64,000 bases of DNA from Mycoplana dimorpha (lineage in GTDB: Bacteria; Pseudomonadota; Alphaproteobacteria; Rhizobiales; Rhizobiaceae): contig NZ_PZZZ01000001.1 in assembly GCF_003046475.1 (NCBI RefSeq), forward strand, positions 310,001 through 374,000, read 5' to 3'. The position numbers were made by a program, and so were the translations under genes. This document shows, in pieces, positions 59,655 to 64,000 of this stretch. Each line of letters begins with the position of its first letter. The first letter of the stretch is position 1. Under the pieces are notes generated by a model that saw only the letters and a program-made list of their open reading frames with translations, ran no database searches and was not told the DNA's origin.

Positions 59655-61319
59655 ATGACTGAGGCGATGGACCTTCCCGAGCGCGAAAGCATGGAATTCG
59701 ACGTGGTGATCGTCGGCGCGGGGCCGGCCGGTCTCGCCGCCGCAATCCGGCTGAAGCAGGTCAATCCGGATTTGTCAGTCGTCGTGCTGGAGAAGGGCGC
59801 CGAAGTCGGGGCGCACATCCTGTCGGGCGCCGTCGTCGACCCGATCGGCGTCGACCGCCTCTTGCCCGGCTGGCGCGAGGAGGCAGACCATCCGTTCAAG
59901 ACCGAGGTGACGGACGACCACTTCCTGTTCCTCGGCCCGGCCGGCTCGATCCGTCTGCCGAACGCCTTCATGCCGCCGTTGATGAGCAATCACGGCTATT
60001 ACATCGTCTCGCTCGGCAATGTCTGTCGCTGGCTTGCGACCCATGCCGAAGCGCTCGGCGTCGAGATCTATCCGGGCTTTGCCGCCACCGAAGTGCTCTA
60101 CAATGACGAGGGTGCGGTGATCGGCGTAGCGACCGGCGACATGGGCATTGGCCGTGACGGCGAACCCGGGCCGAACTACACCCGCGGCATGGCGCTGCTC
60201 GGCAAGTACACGCTGATCGGTGAAGGGGTTCGCGGCTCGCTCGCCAAGCAGCTGATCGCGAAGTTCGACCTACAGAAGGACCGCGAGCCGCAAAAATTCG
60301 GCATCGGGTTGAAGGAGCTCTGGGAGGTCAAGCCGGAGCACCACAAACCCGGTCTCGTGCAGCATTCGTTCGGCTGGCCCCTCGACATGAAGACCGGCGG
60401 CGGCTCGTTCCTCTACCACCTCGAGGACAATCTCGTCGCCGTCGGCTTCGTAGTCCACCTGAACTACAAGAACCCCTGGCTCTATCCGTTCGAGGAGTTC
60501 CAGCGCTTCAAGACCCATCCGGCCATCCGCGGCACCTTTGAGGGCGGCAAGCGTCTCTCCTATGGCGCCCGCGCCATTACCGAGGGCGGCTGGCAATCCG
60601 TGCCGAAGCTGTCCTTCCCGGGCGGGGCGCTGATCGGCTGCTCGGCCGGTTTCGTCAACGTGCCGCGCATCAAGGGCAGCCACAACGCCATTCTCTCCGG
60701 CATCCTCGCCGCCGAGAAGCTGGCCGACGCGATCGCTGCCGACCGCGCCCATGACGAGCCGATCGAGATCGAGCGCGGCTGGCGCGAGAGCGCCATCGGT
60801 TCCGACCTCAAGAAGGTCCGAAACGTCAAGCCGCTGTGGTCGAAGTTCGGCACCGCCCTCGGCGTCGCTCTCGGCGGTCTCGACATGTGGACCAACACGC
60901 TGTTCGGCTTCTCGCTGTTCGGCACGCTGAAGCACGGCAAGACCGACGCCGCCTCGCTGGAGCCGGCCGAAAAACACCAGAAGATCGACTATCCGAAGCC
61001 TGATGGCGTTCTCACCTTCGACCGGCTCTCCTCGGTGTTCCTGTCGAACACCAACCACGAGGAAGACCAGCCGATTCACCTGCAGCTGAAGAACCCCGAG
61101 CTGCAGAAGACCTCGGAGCTCGACGTCTATGCCGGTCCGTCGACCCGCTACTGTCCGGCGGGCGTCTACGAATGGGTGCAGAAGGACGGCAAGGATGTGT
61201 TCGTCATCAACGCCCAGAACTGCGTGCACTGCAAGACCTGCGACATCAAGGATCCGAACCAGAACATCAATTGGGTGCCGCCGCAGGGCGGCGAAGGCCC
61301 GGTTTATCCGAACATGTAG
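59655..61319 (+). CDS. Electron transfer flavoprotein-ubiquinone oxidoreductase
   Basis: 554 residues from ATG 59655 (an open frame extends upstream to 59619). N-terminal FAD motif VVIVGAGPAGLAAAIRL, the central HSFGWPLD and CSAGFVNVPRIKG blocks, and a C-terminal 4Fe-4S site (CPAG, then NCVHCKTCDIKDP). It passes electrons from ETF to ubiquinone during fatty- and amino-acid oxidation, at the inner membrane. Typical length. GGAGG lies about 10 nt before the start. Confidence 0.95.
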   Translation: MTEAMDLPERESMEFDVVIVGAGPAGLAAAIRLKQVNPDLSVVVLEKGAEVGAHILSGAVVDPIGVDRLLPGWREEADHPFKTEVTDDHFLFLGPAGSIRLPNAFMPPLMSNHGYYIVSLGNVCRWLATHAEALGVEIYPGFAATEVLYNDEGAVIGVATGDMGIGRDGEPGPNYTRGMALLGKYTLIGEGVRGSLAKQLIAKFDLQKDREPQKFGIGLKELWEVKPEHHKPGLVQHSFGWPLDMKTGGGSFLYHLEDNLVAVGFVVHLNYKNPWLYPFEEFQRFKTHPAIRGTFEGGKRLSYGARAITEGGWQSVPKLSFPGGALIGCSAGFVNVPRIKGSHNAILSGILAAEKLADAIAADRAHDEPIEIERGWRESAIGSDLKKVRNVKPLWSKFGTALGVALGGLDMWTNTLFGFSLFGTLKHGKTDAASLEPAEKHQKIDYPKPDGVLTFDRLSSVFLSNTNHEEDQPIHLQLKNPELQKTSELDVYAGPSTRYCPAGVYEWVQKDGKDVFVINAQNCVHCKTCDIKDPNQNINWVPPQGGEGPVYPNM

Positions 61320-61713
61320 GGCCTTGCGCGGCTTCTATGCCGCGCGCGGCACGCCGCAAGACGCCTGTTCGGCGGCGGGATCTGTGCATCATGCCCAGCC
61401 TGATCCGCTGCGGGCCAGAGAAGAACCGGTCATCTGCCGGCGGCGTGCAGGGCGAGCCACGCAACCGTTTGGCCGCCGGCGCGGCTCGTCCGGCCCCGCG
61501 CTGGAAAAAACGGTCATGGCGCAAGCGGGCCAGTCTCGGGCGCAGATTGAGCGACATTCTTTCCCACTCCTGCAAAACTCCGATAAGCGGAACTGGTCCG
61601 CCTGCCGGCAGGAGTGTCCTGTCGTGTCCGCTTTTTGAATCGTGATGCCGGCAAGCGGCGGTGCAGTCGGACGCCGGGGGATCGATACCGCCGCGATAAT
61701 AGAGGGAACCAAA
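61320..61713. other. Intergenic region, 394 nt, with hairpins
   Basis: Just after the ETF-QO stop, GCGCGGC (61326-61332) pairs with GCCGCGC (61339-61345), a stem without a T tract that could end or stabilise the upstream mRNA. Farther on is the nested palindrome at 61565-61616. No gene supported; promoter for the betaine-type operon not identified. Confidence 0.4.
61565..61616 (+). promoter_or_regulatory. Nested palindrome upstream of the betaine-type ABC operon
   Basis: CACTCCTGC (61565-61573) and GCAGGAGTG (61608-61616) are perfect inverted repeats enclosing GCGGA-ACTGG-TCCGC (61587-61601). In RNA this makes a two-tier hairpin about 100 nt before the start codon at 61714. Either an mRNA leader element or a protein binding site. 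Confidence 0.4.
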
Positions 61714-62709
61714 ATGAAACATCTGCTTGCAACCACCTGTCTCGCCATCGGCCTGTTCGGCATGGCGAGCGCCGCGTCTGCCTGCGGCGACGTGACCATC
61801 GCCAGCATGAACTGGCAGAGCGCCGAAGTTCTGGCCAGCCTCGACAAGATCATTCTCAACGAAGGCTACGGCTGCAACGCCGAAATCATCGTCGGTGACA
61901 CCGTTCCGACGATCACGTCGATGATCGAGAAGGGCGAGCCGGATCTGGCGCCGGAGGGCTGGGTCGACCTGCTGCCCGACGTCGTCAACCGCGGCCTTAC
62001 GGAAGGCAAGCTGGTCGGCGCGGCCGTGGCGCTGTCGGATGGCGCAGTCCAGGGCTGGTGGATTCCGAAGTACATCGCCGACGCTCATCCCGACATCAAG
62101 ACGATCGACGATGCCCTGAAGCATCCGGAACTGTTCCCGGATCCGGAAGATTCCAGCAAGGGCGCCGTCCACAACGGCCCGCAGGGCTGGGGCGGCACAC
62201 TGGCGACCACCCAACTGTTCAAGGCATACGGCGGCGCGGCGGCCGGCTTCAACCTGATCGACACGGGTTCGGCAGCAGGCCTCGACGGCTCGATCGCCAA
62301 GGCCTACGAGCGCAAGCAGGGCTGGATGGGCTATTACTGGGCGCCGACGGCACTCCTCGGCAAGTACGAGATGGTCAAGCTCCAGCACGGCGTTCCCTAT
62401 GACGAGGCCGAGTGGAAGCGCTGCAACACCGTTGCCGACTGCCCCGACCCGAAGAAGAACGACTGGCCGAAGGACACGGTGCAGACGCTCGTCACGAAGG
62501 GCTTCTCCGAGCGCGCCGGCAACGACGTCATGGACTACCTTAACAAGCGCTCCTGGTCCAACGACACCGTCAACAAGCTGATGGCCTGGATGACCGACAA
62601 CCAGGCGAGCGGCGAGGACGGCGCGAAGCACTTCCTCGAGGAGAATGAGGCGCTCTGGACGCCGTGGGTCTCGGCGGAAGCTGCCGAAAAGATCAAGGCC
62701 GCCCTCTGA
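61714..62709 (+). CDS. ABC substrate-binding protein, betaine/choline (OpuAC) type
   Basis: 331 residues from ATG 61714 (AGAGGGAA just upstream). Signal peptide about residues 1-23 (ATTCLAIGLFGMASAASA). The mature part begins CGDVTIASMNWQSAEV, and has several aromatic residues (WVDLL, GWWIPKYI, GYYWAPTALLG) suited to a quaternary-ammonium cage, plus a small cysteine pair in RCNTVADCPDP. Likely ligand: choline, betaine or a related osmolyte. It precedes the matching permease by 111 nt. Confidence 0.82.
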   Translation: MKHLLATTCLAIGLFGMASAASACGDVTIASMNWQSAEVLASLDKIILNEGYGCNAEIIVGDTVPTITSMIEKGEPDLAPEGWVDLLPDVVNRGLTEGKLVGAAVALSDGAVQGWWIPKYIADAHPDIKTIDDALKHPELFPDPEDSSKGAVHNGPQGWGGTLATTQLFKAYGGAAAGFNLIDTGSAAGLDGSIAKAYERKQGWMGYYWAPTALLGKYEMVKLQHGVPYDEAEWKRCNTVADCPDPKKNDWPKDTVQTLVTKGFSERAGNDVMDYLNKRSWSNDTVNKLMAWMTDNQASGEDGAKHFLEENEALWTPWVSAEAAEKIKAAL

Positions 62710-62820
62710 TGTGACGCTTGTGACGGCAGGCGGCGCGCCCCCGGCGCGCCGCCTGCCGTCTTTCCGGCCGCGGTTCGCCTTTGTCCGCGGCACAAGAACA
62801 CCAAGAAAAAGGGGACGGGC

Positions 62821-63708
62821 ATGGACTGGCTCACCAAATTTCCGCACATGGACGACAATTCCCTGCGCGAACTCAAAAAGGCGATCGACGAGGGCTTCCG
62901 GGCTTTTACGCGCGCCTACGGCGACGGCATCGAATCCTTCTTCGAGCCGCTGCAGTACTTTCTCATCCAATCCGAGCGGCTGATGACCCGCACGCCCTGG
63001 CCGATCGTGCTGATCGTGATCGCGCTGATCGCCTGGCTGGCAAGCCGCAATTGGAAGATCGTCGCCGGCAGCATCGGAACGCTGCTGGTCATCGGCTATT
63101 TCGACATGTGGGACGACACGATGAAGACGATCTCGATGATCTTCGTCTGCACCGTCCTGTCGATCGCGATCGGCATTCCGATCGGCATCATCATGTCACG
63201 CTCGGACCGGTTCCAGAACATGGTCAACCCGGTGCTCGACGTGATGCAGACGATGCCGAGTTTCGTCTATCTCATCCCGGTTGTCATGCTGCTCGGCATC
63301 GGCAAGGTTCCGGGGCTGATCGCGGTCGTCATCTATGCGATCCCGCCGATGATCCGCCTGACCAATCTCGGGATACGTCTGGTCGACAAGGACGTGCTGG
63401 AGGCGGCGGACGCCTTCGGTTCGTCGAGCTGGCAGAAGCTGAAGAACGTCCAGATGCCGCTGGCGCTACCGACCATCATGGCCGGTATCAACCAGACGAT
63501 CATGATGGCGCTCGCCATGGTCGTGATCGCCTCGATGATCGGCGTCCAGGGTCTTGGGCAGCCGGTGCTGAAGGCGATCGCCAACCAGTACTTCACGCTC
63601 GGCATCTTCAACGGTCTCGCGATCGTCGGTATCGCGATCATCTTCGATCGGGTCAGCCAGGCCTACGGCAACCGGCTGCAGCGCCATCGCGAGGTCGTGC
63701 ACGGCTGA
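62821..63708 (+). CDS. ABC permease, ProW/OpuAB type
   Basis: 295 residues. About seven hydrophobic segments; EAA-type loop EAADAFGSSSWQKLKNVQMPLALP for ATPase docking (short stretches: EAADAFGSS and VQMPLALP). VLDVMQTMPSFVYLIP is typical of betaine/proline-betaine permeases. GGGGACGGGC precedes ATG 62821. No ATPase gene follows; a terminator ends the unit 25 nt later, so the ATPase must be encoded elsewhere or shared. Confidence 0.88.
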   Translation: MDWLTKFPHMDDNSLRELKKAIDEGFRAFTRAYGDGIESFFEPLQYFLIQSERLMTRTPWPIVLIVIALIAWLASRNWKIVAGSIGTLLVIGYFDMWDDTMKTISMIFVCTVLSIAIGIPIGIIMSRSDRFQNMVNPVLDVMQTMPSFVYLIPVVMLLGIGKVPGLIAVVIYAIPPMIRLTNLGIRLVDKDVLEAADAFGSSSWQKLKNVQMPLALPTIMAGINQTIMMALAMVVIASMIGVQGLGQPVLKAIANQYFTLGIFNGLAIVGIAIIFDRVSQAYGNRLQRHREVVHG

Positions 63709-63732
63709 GCGGGCATCGCTGCCGCATTTAAC

Positions 63733-63770
63733 AAAAGGCCCCGGCGAGCGCGCGCCGGGGCCTTTCTTTT
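63733..63770. terminator. Bidirectional intrinsic terminator
   Basis: AAAGGCCCCGGCG (63734-63746) pairs perfectly with CGCCGGGGCCTTT (63753-63765) around a six-base loop, a 13-bp stem flanked by A-rich and T-rich tails (TTTCTTTT). It serves the permease from the left and the convergent EamA gene from the right. Confidence 0.92.
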
Positions 63771-63783
63771 GCGGCGGTGGCGC

Positions 63784-64000
63784 TCACGCGCGCTTCGAAA
63801 GTATCCCGGTGGACAGCGCGACGCCGGTGCCGGTGACCACCGCTGCGAAAAGTTCGGTGAGGCCGAGCGGCTCGCCGAGCAGCAGCCCGCCGCCGAGCGT
63901 GACGAGCACGGGGGTGATCGCGGTGAAGGCGGCCGCCTGTGTTCCGCCAAGCGCCCGGATGGCCGTGCCGTAGGCGAAGGTGGCGACGAGGCCGGAGAGA
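63784..64000 (-). CDS. EamA/DMT-family transporter, C-terminal part (partial)
   Basis: The minus frame enters from the right edge and stops at 63784-63786, giving about 71 residues: VATFAYGTAIRALGGTQ, then AFTAITPVLVTLGGG and LLLGEPLGLTELFAAVVTGTG. This is the end of the second EamA repeat, with the conserved helix-loop GEPL. The N-terminal two thirds lie outside the window. Distinct from the EamA gene at 53008. Confidence 0.75.
   Translation of the reverse strand, partial: LSGLVATFAYGTAIRALGGTQAAAFTAITPVLVTLGGGLLLGEPLGLTELFAAVVTGTGVALSTGILSKRA

Noticed and set aside
59335-59658. 107-codon open frame before ETF-QO
   Set aside because: No ribosome site, no similarity, and composition unlike neighbouring genes.
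1-64000. CRISPR arrays, tRNA or rRNA genes, insertion sequences
   Set aside because: No regularly spaced repeats, no cloverleaf or rRNA sequence, and no transposase were recognised on either strand.

Overview
The window comes from an alphaproteobacterial chromosome, most likely order Hyphomicrobiales (rhizobia and relatives). The evidence is high GC, tightly overlapping operons, rhizobial-type gene content (feuNPQ, cycHJKL-type ccmIEFH, a CyaC-like redox cyclase, glnE, a gene-transfer-agent cluster) and the order ccm - degP - two-component pair - glnE - sensor kinase - pepN. The species cannot be named from this sequence. No rRNA, tRNA or CRISPR array was seen.

Region 1 (1-23 kb) looks like a cell-surface glycan and cyclic-nucleotide neighbourhood. 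It has a polysaccharide deacetylase-like protein, an MBL-fold hydrolase and a single-domain cyclic-nucleotide-binding protein. Beside these sits a 903-residue ABC-exporter-like protein whose ATPase motifs are all degenerate, then three translationally coupled glycosyltransferases. An oligopeptide/oligosaccharide-type ABC importer operon with a fused double ATPase follows, then a polysaccharide-lyase-like protein and two class III nucleotide cyclases. One cyclase has lost the usual purine-specifying residues; the other is a CyaC-like fusion of a haem-type membrane anchor, a 2Fe-2S domain and a cyclase. UDP-glucose dehydrogenase and a UDP-glucuronate-epimerase-like enzyme close the region. Inference: surface glycan synthesis, degradation and uptake here may be tied to cAMP-type signalling.

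Region 2 (23.5-30.5 kb) is a decayed and scrambled gene-transfer-agent (GTA) cluster. A strong promoter, a roughly 280-nt non-coding stretch and an intrinsic terminator precede it. The large terminase is intact. The remainder is a patchwork on both strands: an endolysin N-terminal stub, DUF3168, part of a head-tail adaptor, a prohead protease, and the baseplate/host-specificity protein broken into two oppositely oriented pieces. Portal, capsid, major tail and tape-measure genes are missing.

Region 3 (30.5-50.2 kb) is a conserved rhizobial backbone: feuN-feuP-feuQ, a small lipoprotein, ccmI-ccmE-ccmF-ccmH (every junction overlaps by 4 nt), a DegP-type protease, a second two-component pair, glnE, a palindromic intergenic repeat, a PAS sensor kinase and pepN.

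Region 4 (50.4-64 kb) is mixed metabolism and transport: an orphan xanthine-dehydrogenase-family large subunit, an EamA exporter, an MFS transporter, an atypical family-4 uracil-DNA-glycosylase-like protein, an SDR without the YxxxK motif, a YegD-like Hsp70, ETF-ubiquinone oxidoreductase, and a betaine/choline-type ABC binding protein plus permease with no ATPase. A bidirectional terminator and a partial EamA gene end the window.

Functional calls rest on motifs and recall of protein families; no database search was run. Where several start codons were possible, the choice is explained in each entry.
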